In this document: positions 16,711 through 23,831 of the stretch, one piece after another | Numbering within the stretch: the first letter of the stretch is position 1 | Layout of the letters: the number at the start of each line of letters is the position of its first letter | From: a virus | DNA: 33,166 bases | Reading direction: 5' to 3' (one strand) | Virus record (IMG/VR): IMGVR_UViG_3300034102_000548 | Location: 1 to 33,166 of that record | The notes under the pieces: model-generated | What the model was told of the DNA's origin: nothing | Seen by the model: the letters and a program-made list of their open reading frames with translations, nothing else | Databases searched by the model: none | Position numbers and translations under genes: made by a program

Positions 16711-17793
16711 CTAGTTTCTAGTAATTTGTACTGATGTACCAATTATACCATTTGCAGGGGCTGTTGTGTATGCAGTTGGAGAAACTGCAATTCCAAATCT
16801 AGTGTTTACCGAAGCACCAGTTGCTGTGTAAACCAGATCTGATCCTAATTGCGTTACAAAGTTGTTGTCGCTGTAAGCCTTTGCTGTAATCTGATTTCCA
16901 GTTAAAGATACCAACAATGATGCTGCCGATTGAACAGCAGATATTACGGATGACGTTATAGTGCTTACTGTACCACCAACAGATTGACGAACTCTCAAAA
17001 TTTGAGAATATGCATATGTTGTGGCATTTGTAAAACTATTTGTAAAGTAGTTCCCACCTGTAGTAAAGTAGAAATAGTTTACGCCATTGTAGGCATAGCC
17101 AGTTCCAGATGCATAGTAGTAATAGTTTGTGTTTACATAGTATGATGTGGAAAGTCCGTATCCTGTGGATGATCCATAAGTTACGGTATATCCATTTGCT
17201 GTGTATTTATATGTTGGTGGACCGTTAGTAAAGAAAGGTCCTGATGTTCCGTACTTAGCGGTATAAGATGCGTTATAGTTAGTAAAAGAAAAGTAGTTTG
17301 AACTACTTGTATACCAGTTGGATGCAGCAGGTCCTGCATAGGTGGTAAAAGAAAATTGATTTGAAGTGTTAGATCCTTGAGATTCTCCATAGGCATTTTG
17401 GGCATAGGCGTACGCAGTGTTTCCTGGAATTGTGTTGAACTCTGCATCAATTCCCACCATCCACCAGTCAGACGAACTCTGTACCCAAATTGCAGCGGAG
17501 GCACCCTGCTCAACGTCTTTAATTCTAATTGTGTTGTCTCCTGTTGGCATAGTTACAGTTGCCATTGGGTAGGTATTTCCAGAACCGCCACTATTTGGAA
17601 CAGATGTTGCCTGTGCAACATTTGGTAATCCTACGCCAGGAGAGGCAACTGCAATTGTTCCGCTCGTTGCATCCCACCTAGAACCATCCGTTGCTGTGTC
17701 AAGTGAACCAGATGTTGTAGATCTGCTAGAGAACGTATCTATAAAACGTTTTCTAACTGATGATGCTACCTGGCTAAAGAATGGTACTGGCAT
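16711..17793 (-). CDS. Tyrosine-rich tail fibre protein
   Basis: The start is the ATG at 17793, overlapping the preceding stop as TAATG, with GGAG 13 nt upstream; 360 residues (MPVPFFSQVASSVRKRFIDT). Residues ~25-130 form a beta domain. Residues ~125-260 are a low-complexity stretch very rich in Tyr, Asn, Ser, Thr, Gly and Phe (for example VNTNYYYYASGTGYAYNG), with loose repeats of YF-F-T-x-G-x-x-Y. Residues ~265-360 form a second beta domain. The coupling to the fibre gene upstream suggests that both are parts of one fibre. The Tyr/Asn-rich middle may form a stacked beta structure or a sticky glycan-binding shaft; this is inference. Confidence 0.72.
   Translation of the reverse strand: MPVPFFSQVASSVRKRFIDTFSSRSTTSGSLDTATDGSRWDATSGTIAVASPGVGLPNVAQATSVPNSGGSGNTYPMATVTMPTGDNTIRIKDVEQGASAAIWVQSSSDWWMVGIDAEFNTIPGNTAYAYAQNAYGESQGSNTSNQFSFTTYAGPAASNWYTSSSNYFSFTNYNASYTAKYGTSGPFFTNGPPTYKYTANGYTVTYGSSTGYGLSTSYYVNTNYYYYASGTGYAYNGVNYFYFTTGGNYFTNSFTNATTYAYSQILRVRQSVGGTVSTITSSVISAVQSAASLLVSLTGNQITAKAYSDNNFVTQLGSDLVYTATGASVNTRFGIAVSPTAYTTAPANGIIGTSVQITRN
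16742..16750 (-). promoter_or_regulatory. Possible extended -10 promoter inside the end of the fibre gene
   Basis: The minus strand reads TGGTATAAT, an exact copy of the motif used elsewhere, 46 nt before the ATG at 16696. It also codes for fibre residues, so it could be chance. Confidence 0.35.
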
Positions 17794-19409
17794 TATGCTG
17801 TAAGGTCTCCGATCAGCACCCATGTGTCTGTAGCACGTTTTAGCAGGGTGGCTGAAGACCATTGAGCACGTAGTTTAGTTCCAGGGGTAGCATTCAAAGT
17901 ACCACCAGAAGGACCAGAGACAGTAATCTGTCCTGCACCTGTTTGAAGCAAAGTAATCTGTGTTCCTACTGGATAGGCTACAGAATCGTTAGTTGGAATT
18001 GTAACTGTAATAGCAGAAGCGTTTCCTACTTCTACAATCTTTCCAGCATCTCCTAGAACAAGTGTGTATGTTGTTCCAGATTGAGCATTTGTAAGAGTTG
18101 GAATAGATGCAACATACTTGTTTACCCAACCTGTGCCATTGTAGTACACTACATCATTGGCTGTGGCAGATGTAACGGTTACATCCGATAGGTCATCCAT
18201 TGCTGGGCTGGCATTTAGAGTTGCCCAAGAGGCGGTAGAGCCATCGGTAGTCAAGTACTTGCCAGTGTTACCACTTTGAGACGGTAGTGCGTCAATGCCT
18301 GTTACTGTTGCTGCAGAGAAATCTACGTCTCCAGTTGCAGTAATGTCTGCAACCTCAAGAGCACCGATTGCTAATGTGTCTAGAGATCCTTGTGCAAAGT
18401 TAACGGTTGTCGTTGGCTCGTCGATCACTCCCTTGAAAAGTTTCCACTTTCCTACTGAAGCATCACGAACGAGACCTGTGTGCTGATAGGTGCCATCATC
18501 AAATGATGCTACAAGACCGAGATCTGATACGTTTGCTTCGTTTCCCTCACCGATATAAATTAGTGGGTCTGTGATGCTAAGGTCTGTGGCGTTGACAGTA
18601 GTAGTTGTTCCGTTAACCGTGAAGTCACCAGTAATAATAAGATCTCCACCAACATACATATCCTTGGCTACACCAGCACCACCAGAGACAACCAAAGATC
18701 CTGTTGTAGTGCTAGTAGATTCTGTCGTGTCTGATGCTGTTACTAGACCTGTAAAGGTCGGGGCTGCTATTGGTGCTTTGTCATTAATCTGTGTCTGAAT
18801 GGCAGATGTTACTCCATCTACATAATTAAGTTCTGTTGTTGTTAGAGTTGCACCGTCGAGGATGTTTAGTTCACTTGCAGATGCTGTAACTCCATCTAGG
18901 ATGTTGAGTTCTGCTGTGCTTAGAGTGGCACCGTCAAGAATGTTGAGTTCTGCTGATGTTGCGGTGATCCCAACCAAAGTGTTTAGTTCTGCTGTAGATG
19001 CTAGGAGACCGTCTAAGCGATTAATCTCAGAAGCATCTGCAGTTACACCATCTAGGATGTTAAGTTCGTTTGTAGAGGCTGTGATTCCATCTAGGACGTT
19101 TAGTTCTGATGCCGTGGCAGTTAGACCGTTGATAAGTGCAAGTTCTGTGCCAGAGACATCACCAATTGATGTAGTTGAAGGAAGCGTTACGTTGCCAGTA
19201 AAGGTAGGAGATGCTAGTGGGGCTTTTAGGTCAATGTTTAGGTCGATTGTGTCTTTGAAGTATGCAAGTGAGTTCCAGCCAGTGGTTCCATCACCAATCT
19301 TGAACTGACCAGTGTCAGTCTCTACACCAAATTCGCCTGCTGCCAATACGGTATTTGCTGAGGTCCACTGCGATGCAGTCCCTCTTCTCTGTAGCATTCT
19401 TGTTGCCAT
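17793..19409 (-). CDS. Tail fibre with 13-residue repeats
   Basis: This 538-residue protein has residues 1-50 (MATRMLQRRGTASQWTSANT, then FGVETDTGQFKIGDGTTGWN) forming a fibre N-terminal domain like that of Mtd-type and many tail proteins. Residues ~85-210 hold about nine 13-residue repeats of the form ELNILDGVTAS. A central beta region follows (TTTGSLVVSGGAGVAKDMYV). The last ~75 residues are a C-terminal module, also present in the gene at 24864-25520 (VGTQITLLQTGAGQITVSGP, ending WVLIGDLTA). A trimeric fibre is expected. Confidence 0.82.
   Translation of the reverse strand: MATRMLQRRGTASQWTSANTVLAAGEFGVETDTGQFKIGDGTTGWNSLAYFKDTIDLNIDLKAPLASPTFTGNVTLPSTTSIGDVSGTELALINGLTATASELNVLDGITASTNELNILDGVTADASEINRLDGLLASTAELNTLVGITATSAELNILDGATLSTAELNILDGVTASASELNILDGATLTTTELNYVDGVTSAIQTQINDKAPIAAPTFTGLVTASDTTESTSTTTGSLVVSGGAGVAKDMYVGGDLIITGDFTVNGTTTTVNATDLSITDPLIYIGEGNEANVSDLGLVASFDDGTYQHTGLVRDASVGKWKLFKGVIDEPTTTVNFAQGSLDTLAIGALEVADITATGDVDFSAATVTGIDALPSQSGNTGKYLTTDGSTASWATLNASPAMDDLSDVTVTSATANDVVYYNGTGWVNKYVASIPTLTNAQSGTTYTLVLGDAGKIVEVGNASAITVTIPTNDSVAYPVGTQITLLQTGAGQITVSGPSGGTLNATPGTKLRAQWSSATLLKRATDTWVLIGDLTA
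18800..19158 (-). repeat. In-gene 39-bp tandem repeat of the tail fibre
   Basis: About nine degenerate copies encode ELN-x-LDG-x-T-A-x-x-x units of 13 residues. The copies differ at synonymous and conservative sites, so they are old. Boundaries are approximate. Confidence 0.7.
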
Positions 19410-19454
19410 ATTTTAAAATCTCCTAATGGGGTTTGCCCAAGCCTGTATAAATTA

Positions 19455-19463
19455 ATTATAACA
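19455..19463 (-). promoter_or_regulatory. Extended -10 promoter for tail fibre genes
   Basis: The minus strand reads TGTTATAAT, 46 nt before the fibre ATG at 19409, in the gap after the 85-residue gene. The leader carries an AGGAG site. Confidence 0.6.
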
Positions 19464-19469
19464 TAGGTA

Positions 19470-19727
19470 TTATACATTTCCAGCGTCAATGGTGGCATCC
19501 CAGTCTTGTGTTTCTGGGTTTCCTCCATCTGTAAACGTAAGTCCATCTATGTCTCCAGCATCTATGGTGTTTCCTGGAAGTGCAGCAAGCACTGAATCCA
19601 AGTATTCCTTAGTTACTGCGTGTGAGGGATCTGTTGGCTCTCCAACAACAACTGGACCACCGAATGTACCGCCTTCAGATACGACGATTCCATTCTTAAC
19701 CTTAAAATCTTTATTAGTGGTAGTCAA
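19470..19727 (-). CDS. Short tail fibre-like protein, TTG start
   Basis: This 85-residue protein starts at TTG (19727) with AGGAG 6 nt before it. Its N-terminus (TTTNKDFKVKNGIVVSEGGTF) matches that of the long fibre at 19814-21391 (DKDFRVKHGLVVEGTTATV), so both probably attach to the same site. The middle has a segment common in phage fibres, DPSHAVTKEYLDSVLAALPG. It has its own promoter-like box just after a terminator. It may be an adaptor, a decoration protein, or the remnant of a longer fibre. Confidence 0.72.
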   Translation of the reverse strand: MTTTNKDFKVKNGIVVSEGGTFGGPVVVGEPTDPSHAVTKEYLDSVLAALPGNTIDAGDIDGLTFTDGGNPETQDWDATIDAGNV

Positions 19728-19746
19728 AGTGGGCTCCTAAGTTTTA

Positions 19747-19755
19747 ATTATACCA
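19747..19755 (-). promoter_or_regulatory. Extended -10 promoter after fibre terminator
   Basis: The minus strand reads TGGTATAAT, directly downstream of the terminator at 19763-19800 and 19 nt before the TTG start. Confidence 0.6.
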
Positions 19756-19762
19756 TTAATTA

Positions 19763-19800
19763 GAAACAAAAATACCCCCCAATATTTCATGGAGGGTATT
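19763..19800 (-). terminator. Intrinsic terminator after the YFTNQRA-repeat fibre gene
   Basis: On the minus strand AATACCCTCC pairs with GGGGGGTATT (10 bp, one G-U) around a 10-nt loop, followed by TTTTTGTTTC. It lies 14 nt past the fibre stop. Confidence 0.85.
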
Positions 19801-19813
19801 CTGTTAATGCCTA

Positions 19814-21391
19814 TTAAGCAAGCAATGTTCCAACAACGTTAATCGTTGAATCATTTACTGGGTTAACTCGTAGTCTAACATCTGAAAGAACTACGTCTGC
19901 CGTAATGGTTCCTCTAGAGCCATTTGTTCCAACAATTGCATATTCTGTGATAGCAATATTGTCTCCTGAGTCTAGTGTTAGAAGTACTTCTGTTACCTCA
20001 TTTTCAGTGCCATTGTCAATCTTAACAATAAACTTTGCTGTCTTGTATTCCGACTTGTTAAATGAGTATGCAGTAACTACAACGCTTCCTAGAGATGATG
20101 ACGTTGCTGCTACCTGCTTTGCAAGAGAGTTTACCTCTACTGCTGTAAAGTTTGGCACTACTGCTTCAAGTGCATCTACTGCTCTTGTATCTGTGAAGTA
20201 TAGGTTAGTTACCCCTTCTTCAATGTCATCTGTATCTAGAGCATCTACTGCACTTTGAGAAGCACCTGCTGGCTCGTAGTTAACAGCAAGACCATCTGCA
20301 TAAGATTCTGCAGCAGTTTGTGCAGATGCTGCTGAACCAGCAGGATCGTACGCTGCAGAAGTTGCATCTAGAGCACGTTGGTTGGTAAAGTAAAGGTTTG
20401 TGCCTTCAGATACATCGTCTGTGTCTAGTCCAGTTACCGAGATTGTGTCGCTAACAATGCTAATGTTTGTTCCAGCGGTTAGTTCGTTTTGCTTACCTGC
20501 AAGAGCAGTAGTCATTGTTGTTGCATAGTTCTCGTCATCGTTAATCGCTGCTGCAATCTCGTTAAGGGTGTCTAGAAGACCTGGAGCACCATCAACAAGG
20601 TTGTCTACTGCGGTGTTTACAAACGACTCAGTTGCATATCCCGAAAGATCTGCAGTCTTGATGTATCCATAACCACCAACAGTTGTGTCCAAAGACGATG
20701 TTGGGGTGTAGTCTTGTAGTGCTGTATCTGTGTATGTGTTTGCATTGGTTTCTGCTGTAGAGGCAGCACCAGATGCATCATATGCCGATGCAGTTGCGTC
20801 AAGTGCACGTTGATTGGTGAAGTAAAGATTTGTTACTCCTTCTTCGATATCGTCCGTGTCAAGTCCGCCAATTGCGGTATCAGTATATGAGTTTGCGTTG
20901 GTTTCGGCTGTAGATGCGGAACCCGATGGGTCATACGCTGATGCTGTTGCATCTAGTGCACGTTGGTTAGTGAAGTAAAGGTTTGTAGCACCTTCGGTGA
21001 GGTCATCAGTATCTGAGTCAGCAACGCCGTTCTCAGCAGTAATTGTTAGACCATCTTCGTTTCCAGTAATGGTAATGTTTGTCAGCGTTGCGTTTGTTAG
21101 CAAGTCTGCTGCATCGCCCTTTGCTCTGGCTGTTGTGTAATACTGGTTTGTAACACCCTCTTCGATGTCATCTGTGTCCAGTGCATTGATTGCTGTAGAT
21201 ACTGCTGTATCGATTTCATCTGTTACTGCATCTACTGCTCTTTGGTCGGTAAAATACTTATTAGTAGTACCTTCCGCAAGATCATCTGTGGTGCTTCCTG
21301 TGGTGATTACATCCTCACCGTTTACGGTTGCGGTAGTGCCTTCTACTACCAGACCGTGTTTGACTCTAAAGTCTTTGTCAACTGTTGCCAT
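19814..21391 (-). CDS. Tail fibre with YFTNQRA repeats
   Basis: This 525-residue protein starts MATVDKDFRVKHGLVVEGTT. An AAGGAG site precedes the ATG. About six copies of a ~46-residue unit, DTDDIEEGVTNLYFTNQRA followed by an alanine- and threonine-rich helix (STAETNANTYTDTA), run through residues ~30-400. Such units occur in shafts of many phage fibres. A short predicted helical hinge (ESFVNTAVDNLVDGAPGLLD) lies in the middle. The last ~90 residues match the C-terminal part of the next gene up (21410-21847). The N-terminal KDF-x-VK-x-GLVV module is shared with the 85-residue gene. Confidence 0.85.
   Translation of the reverse strand: MATVDKDFRVKHGLVVEGTTATVNGEDVITTGSTTDDLAEGTTNKYFTDQRAVDAVTDEIDTAVSTAINALDTDDIEEGVTNQYYTTARAKGDAADLLTNATLTNITITGNEDGLTITAENGVADSDTDDLTEGATNLYFTNQRALDATASAYDPSGSASTAETNANSYTDTAIGGLDTDDIEEGVTNLYFTNQRALDATASAYDASGAASTAETNANTYTDTALQDYTPTSSLDTTVGGYGYIKTADLSGYATESFVNTAVDNLVDGAPGLLDTLNEIAAAINDDENYATTMTTALAGKQNELTAGTNISIVSDTISVTGLDTDDVSEGTNLYFTNQRALDATSAAYDPAGSAASAQTAAESYADGLAVNYEPAGASQSAVDALDTDDIEEGVTNLYFTDTRAVDALEAVVPNFTAVEVNSLAKQVAATSSSLGSVVVTAYSFNKSEYKTAKFIVKIDNGTENEVTEVLLTLDSGDNIAITEYAIVGTNGSRGTITADVVLSDVRLRVNPVNDSTINVVGTLLA
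20160..21310 (-). repeat. In-gene repeats of the tail fibre shaft
   Basis: Six copies code for the unit beginning TDDIEEGVTNLYFTNQRA. Two copies (near 20390 and 20960) are almost the same at the protein level over the first 20 residues, and others are eroded (TDDLAEG, YYTTARA). Limits are approximate. Confidence 0.7.
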
Positions 21392-21409
21392 TTTATATCT
21401 CCTTAGTTT

Positions 21410-21847
21410 TTATGCCTTAAGTCCCATACGAGCGAATCGCACAGTGACTGGCTTTATTGCTCCAGGAGTTACAATAAGTGATACTGTATCTCCTGACTTA
21501 GAGACGCTAATGGTTCCAATATCCCCATTGGTGTCTAATGTGCCATATTCAGTGACGTTTATATTCGTACCGTCAAAAAGTATGGAAATCTCTGTAGCGT
21601 AGAACTGATTTGTTGATGCCTTGGAAACTGTAATCATGTACTTTACAAATCTCCAAGTGCTTGCACTGTACGAATCCACCGTTGTCACATTCTCAATACC
21701 ATTTACGGTATTCTCGTTGTTTCCAGCAGACCCCAAATCTGTAGCCTGTTGCACAAGTGTGTCAATTAGGTCTAGGTAGTCAGCCTGGGTAGGTCTATCT
21801 CCAGACTCAAACTTTGATTTTACTTGTGCTAGGGTTGTTCTTGCCAT
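21410..21847 (-). CDS. Fibre-associated protein sharing the fibre C-terminal domain
   Basis: This 145-residue protein starts MARTTLAQVKSKFESGDRPT, with the fibre-type segment PTQADYLDLIDTLVQQATDL in the first 40 residues. Residues ~65-145 (KYMITVSKASTNQFYATEIS, then ITVTEYG-like NINVTEYGTLDTNGDIGTIS) are paralogous to the end of the next fibre gene. The message is probably leaderless: TGATATAAT ends 7 nt before the ATG. It may be a fibre tip, a chaperone-like partner, or a competing tip for the same shaft. Confidence 0.7.
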   Translation of the reverse strand: MARTTLAQVKSKFESGDRPTQADYLDLIDTLVQQATDLGSAGNNENTVNGIENVTTVDSYSASTWRFVKYMITVSKASTNQFYATEISILFDGTNINVTEYGTLDTNGDIGTISVSKSGDTVSLIVTPGAIKPVTVRFARMGLKA

Positions 21848-21854
21848 ATTAACT

Positions 21855-21863
21855 ATTATATCA
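21855..21863 (-). promoter_or_regulatory. Extended -10 promoter, leaderless
   Basis: The minus strand reads TGATATAAT; the ATG at 21847 follows after 7 nt with no Shine-Dalgarno. Confidence 0.6.
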
Positions 21864-21867
21864 GTTA

Positions 21868-22095
21868 TTAAAGAATATAATTGTTGACACCAATAATCGC
21901 TATGTCAATTGGTGCAGGATTTGTTGGGCTTGATCCAGTTGCAATACCTGGCAAAAACTTAATGCGAAAAGGAAGATTATTGTTTATCTTTACCCTAATA
22001 GGTTTTTGGGAAATTTTGACTTTTCTAGGATATTCAGACTGTGACAACTTTTTTACAATTGGATACTCTGTTGAAGTTAGAGTAGTCCTGATCAT
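21868..22095 (-). CDS. Small basic protein of the fibre cluster, unknown
   Basis: This 75-residue protein (MIRTTLTSTEYPIVKKLSQS) is coupled to the preceding gene by TAATG overlap. It is basic in the first 45 residues with short alternating strands (YPRKVKISQKPIRVKINNNL), then a proline-rich, hydrophobic tail (GSSPTNPAPIDIAIIGVNNY). No known family. The 27-residue ORF at 26956-27039 has the same kind of place, coupled after another GDT-domain gene. Confidence 0.6.
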   Translation of the reverse strand: MIRTTLTSTEYPIVKKLSQSEYPRKVKISQKPIRVKINNNLPFRIKFLPGIATGSSPTNPAPIDIAIIGVNNYIL

Positions 22096-22451
22096 TAGTC
22101 TGTCACGTCCTCAATTATCTTCATAGATCCCTGAGCAACTGTCCACACATACGTGTCATTAGACAACTGAATGTCAAAGACATCTCCAGTTTCTAGTTCT
22201 TCTGATTCTGAGTCAAGAAGCGAGACTGTAAACTCTCCTTCGCCATCTGTTTCCTTTTGCTCTGGCGTAAGAGATACTACAAGAGTTCCTGCACGTTTAA
22301 TGTCTGCCTTTAGTGTCCACTCGTCGATTAGTAGTGGCAGTTTGGCATCGTCAGTTACAAACACACGAAATGATGCGGTATCTCCACGAACAACTGTCCA
22401 AACAATCTGTGGTGGGACGCTTCCGAGGTCATATATATTTGATCTAGCCAT
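22095..22451 (-). CDS. GDT-domain fibre/baseplate accessory protein, copy 3
   Basis: This 118-residue protein starts MARSNIYDLGSVPPQIVWTV. The block VVRGDTASFRVFV near residue 20 and a WTLKADIKR strand match the genes at 26538-26918 and 27039-27410. The three are paralogs of an Ig-like module found at the N-terminus of many phage baseplate and fibre proteins. The likely leaderless start has TGGTATAAT ending 6 nt before the ATG. Confidence 0.68.
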   Translation of the reverse strand: MARSNIYDLGSVPPQIVWTVVRGDTASFRVFVTDDAKLPLLIDEWTLKADIKRAGTLVVSLTPEQKETDGEGEFTVSLLDSESEELETGDVFDIQLSNDTYVWTVAQGSMKIIEDVTD

Positions 22452-22457
22452 AATAAA

Positions 22458-22466
22458 ATTATACCA
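22458..22466 (-). promoter_or_regulatory. Extended -10 promoter, leaderless
   Basis: The minus strand reads TGGTATAAT; the ATG at 22451 follows after 6 nt. Confidence 0.6.
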
Positions 22467-22474
22467 CCAATTGA

Positions 22475-22987
22475 CTAAAGACCAGACTTAAGAGAAGCCC
22501 ATGTTGGAGCACCTTTGGCACCAATAACAATAATTCCATTTGATGGGTCTGCAAAAACATTGATTGCTACCGCTGGGCTACCACCTGTTGGTGCGGTATC
22601 ATCTAAGCCACCGTTTTCTCCAACATACAAGGTTGCACCTTCGGAAAAGCCAGATGTATTTGCCCCAGTAAGAATTCCAGCAATTACAACAATTCCAACA
22701 GCGTTGTTTACTGTAGATGCTTTAACCAATCCAAGAATTGGGTTTGATTCTGATGGTGTATAGATGTCTACTTCAATATTCGTGCCATCGTGACCGATTA
22801 CAAAAACTGGAGTTCCTGCTGCTAGGGTAGATCCACTCTTATTTATAAATGGAATTTCTACATAAGATGCAGATGGTAGAACAATGTCTAGCCTGTCAAC
22901 CAGAGTCTTAATGTCTCCGTGAACGTTTACTGGGTCCGACTCCAATGGATATGGAAGTTCTAGATTTAATGATTCGCCTGATGCCAT
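22475..22987 (-). CDS. Minor tail/fibre protein with phage beta domain
   Basis: This 170-residue protein starts MASGESLNLELPYPLESDPV. The first 40 residues look like an attachment helix (DIKTLVDRLDIVL). Residues ~42-165 form a beta domain common in tail fibres: FINKSGSTLAAGTPVFVIG, then ILGLVKASTVNN, GIVVIAGILTGANTSGFSEG, LYVGENGGLDDTAPTGGSPA and IIVIGAKG. The message is probably leaderless (TGATATAAT, 7 nt before ATG), with its promoter region back to back with the lysin promoter. Confidence 0.72.
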   Translation of the reverse strand: MASGESLNLELPYPLESDPVNVHGDIKTLVDRLDIVLPSASYVEIPFINKSGSTLAAGTPVFVIGHDGTNIEVDIYTPSESNPILGLVKASTVNNAVGIVVIAGILTGANTSGFSEGATLYVGENGGLDDTAPTGGSPAVAINVFADPSNGIIVIGAKGAPTWASLKSGL

Positions 22988-22994
22988 AAGGTTA

Positions 22995-23003
22995 ATTATA
23001 TCA
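22995..23003 (-). promoter_or_regulatory. Extended -10 promoter, leaderless, divergent to lysin
   Basis: The minus strand reads TGATATAAT; ATG at 22987 follows after 7 nt. It lies 12 nt from the plus-strand -35 of the lysin promoter, so the two may compete. Confidence 0.58.
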
Positions 23004-23014
23004 CGATTGTTATA

Positions 23015-23043
23015 TTGGTTTTTGCATCAAATTGTGCTATACT
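23015..23043 (+). promoter_or_regulatory. Lysin promoter
   Basis: TTGGTT at 23015-23020, a 17-bp spacer, and TATACT at 23038-23043 preceded by TGC (extended -10). Expected start near 23050, giving a leader of ~175 nt before the lysin ATG. Confidence 0.65.
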
Positions 23044-23051
23044 TTTAGGAT

Positions 23052-23076
23052 AACTTCCCCTTAAAAGGAAGTTTTT
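23052..23076 (+). promoter_or_regulatory. Leader hairpin (possible attenuator)
   Basis: AACTTCC and GGAAGTT form a 7-bp stem with an 8-nt loop, followed by a short T run. It begins at the predicted +1, so it may be a 5' stabilising hairpin or a weak terminator that gates the lysin message. Confidence 0.45.
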
Positions 23077-23091
23077 CCGTTAAGGAGGAAT

Positions 23092-23163
23092 ATGATGAAA
23101 CAGAGTAACAACAACGTGACAATCGTGACAATCCAAGACAGTTTATTTTTGCTATCACTGTAA
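23092..23163 (+). CDS. 23-residue leader ORF upstream of lysin
   Basis: It has a strong site (AAGGAGG) before two tandem ATGs, then MKQSNNNVTIVTIQDSLFLLSL and a stop. The end is hydrophobic, the start polar. It contains a 9-base direct repeat (GTGACAATC twice). It lies between the leader hairpin and the lysin, whose own site and ATG start 62 nt later. It may be a leader peptide that times lysin translation or a tiny membrane-active peptide. The ORF with a ribosome site is visible; any function is inference. Confidence 0.45.
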   Translation: MMKQSNNNVTIVTIQDSLFLLSL

Positions 23164-23224
23164 AGATAATGTCGCCAGGAGCCTGTGACAGAGGCTAGTA
23201 ACTACATAAAAATAAGGAGGTAGC

Positions 23225-23782
23225 ATGTCTAAAAAATTTGCTGCAATAGGTTTTACAACCTTACTAATTACTGGCTATGTTTCGCCAGCAGAGGCTATCC
23301 CTCTGGAAAGAGCCAACAATGTTCTGCAGGTTAGGTCTACAGCCCCACTACTTGAGAACATGATTGAAAGTGAGAGAATCACAATCCAGAATATTCAACG
23401 ACTTGCAAATGAGAAAAGACTTGGGGAAGCCCTAACTTCTTTGAATAAGCATGTTGGAAAAACCTGGTATGTATTTTCTGGAAATACCCCCTCTGGATGG
23501 GACTGTTCAGGTCTAACCATGTGGTTCTATGAACAACTTGGAATTGAACTAGAGCACCGTGCCTCTAAGCAAGAATATGCTGGGGTAAAAACTAAAAATC
23601 CAAAACCTGGAGACCTAGTTGTATTTAAATACAATGGAAGCAAGTCTGCATACCACGTAGGAATCTATGTTGGTAATGGAGAGATGATCCATGCACCTAG
23701 AAAAGGTGAAGTCACCAGAATCGAATCTGTAAAGCAGTTTGGCGGAGATTACTCAAAAGTAATTTACGTTAGTTTTATATAA
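23225..23782 (+). CDS. Secreted NlpC/P60 peptidoglycan hydrolase (endolysin)
   Basis: This 185-residue protein has an AAGGAGG site 6 nt before ATG. Residues 1-24 are a signal peptide (MSKKFAAIGFTTLLITGYVS, cleavage after AEA). Residues 30-75 are a helical linker. Residues ~70-185 are an NlpC/P60 domain with Cys94 in WDCSG, His144 in YHVGIYVG and His156 in MIHAP. The family cuts stem-peptide bonds in peptidoglycan, often at gamma-D-Glu-mDAP. No wall-binding repeat is present, which is short for a phage endolysin. It is the only plus-strand gene in the virion block and has its own promoter and terminator. A signal peptide suggests export by the host Sec system; a role in late lysis is likely, superinfection exclusion or virion entry are alternatives. 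Confidence 0.85.
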   Translation: MSKKFAAIGFTTLLITGYVSPAEAIPLERANNVLQVRSTAPLLENMIESERITIQNIQRLANEKRLGEALTSLNKHVGKTWYVFSGNTPSGWDCSGLTMWFYEQLGIELEHRASKQEYAGVKTKNPKPGDLVVFKYNGSKSAYHVGIYVGNGEMIHAPRKGEVTRIESVKQFGGDYSKVIYVSFI

Positions 23783-23802
23783 AGTTCGTAAAAACAAAGA
23801 AG

Positions 23803-23831
23803 CCCAGGAGAAATCCTGGGTTTTCTTTTTA
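23803..23831 (+). terminator. Lysin terminator, probably bidirectional
   Basis: CCCAGGA-GAAA-TCCTGGG (7-bp stem, GAAA tetraloop) is followed by TTTTCTTTTT. On the minus strand CTTCTTTGTTTTT follows, so it can also end the convergent message from 24854. Confidence 0.88.

Noticed and set aside
18800-19158. Regular 39-bp repeats resembling a CRISPR array
   Set aside because: They code in frame for a 13-residue repeat in a tail fibre, with no spacers of constant repeat identity and no cas genes.
23100-23224. A c-di-AMP (ydaO) riboswitch ahead of the NlpC/P60 gene
   Set aside because: The family is often controlled that way in Actinobacteria, but I cannot find the riboswitch's conserved core in this short leader.
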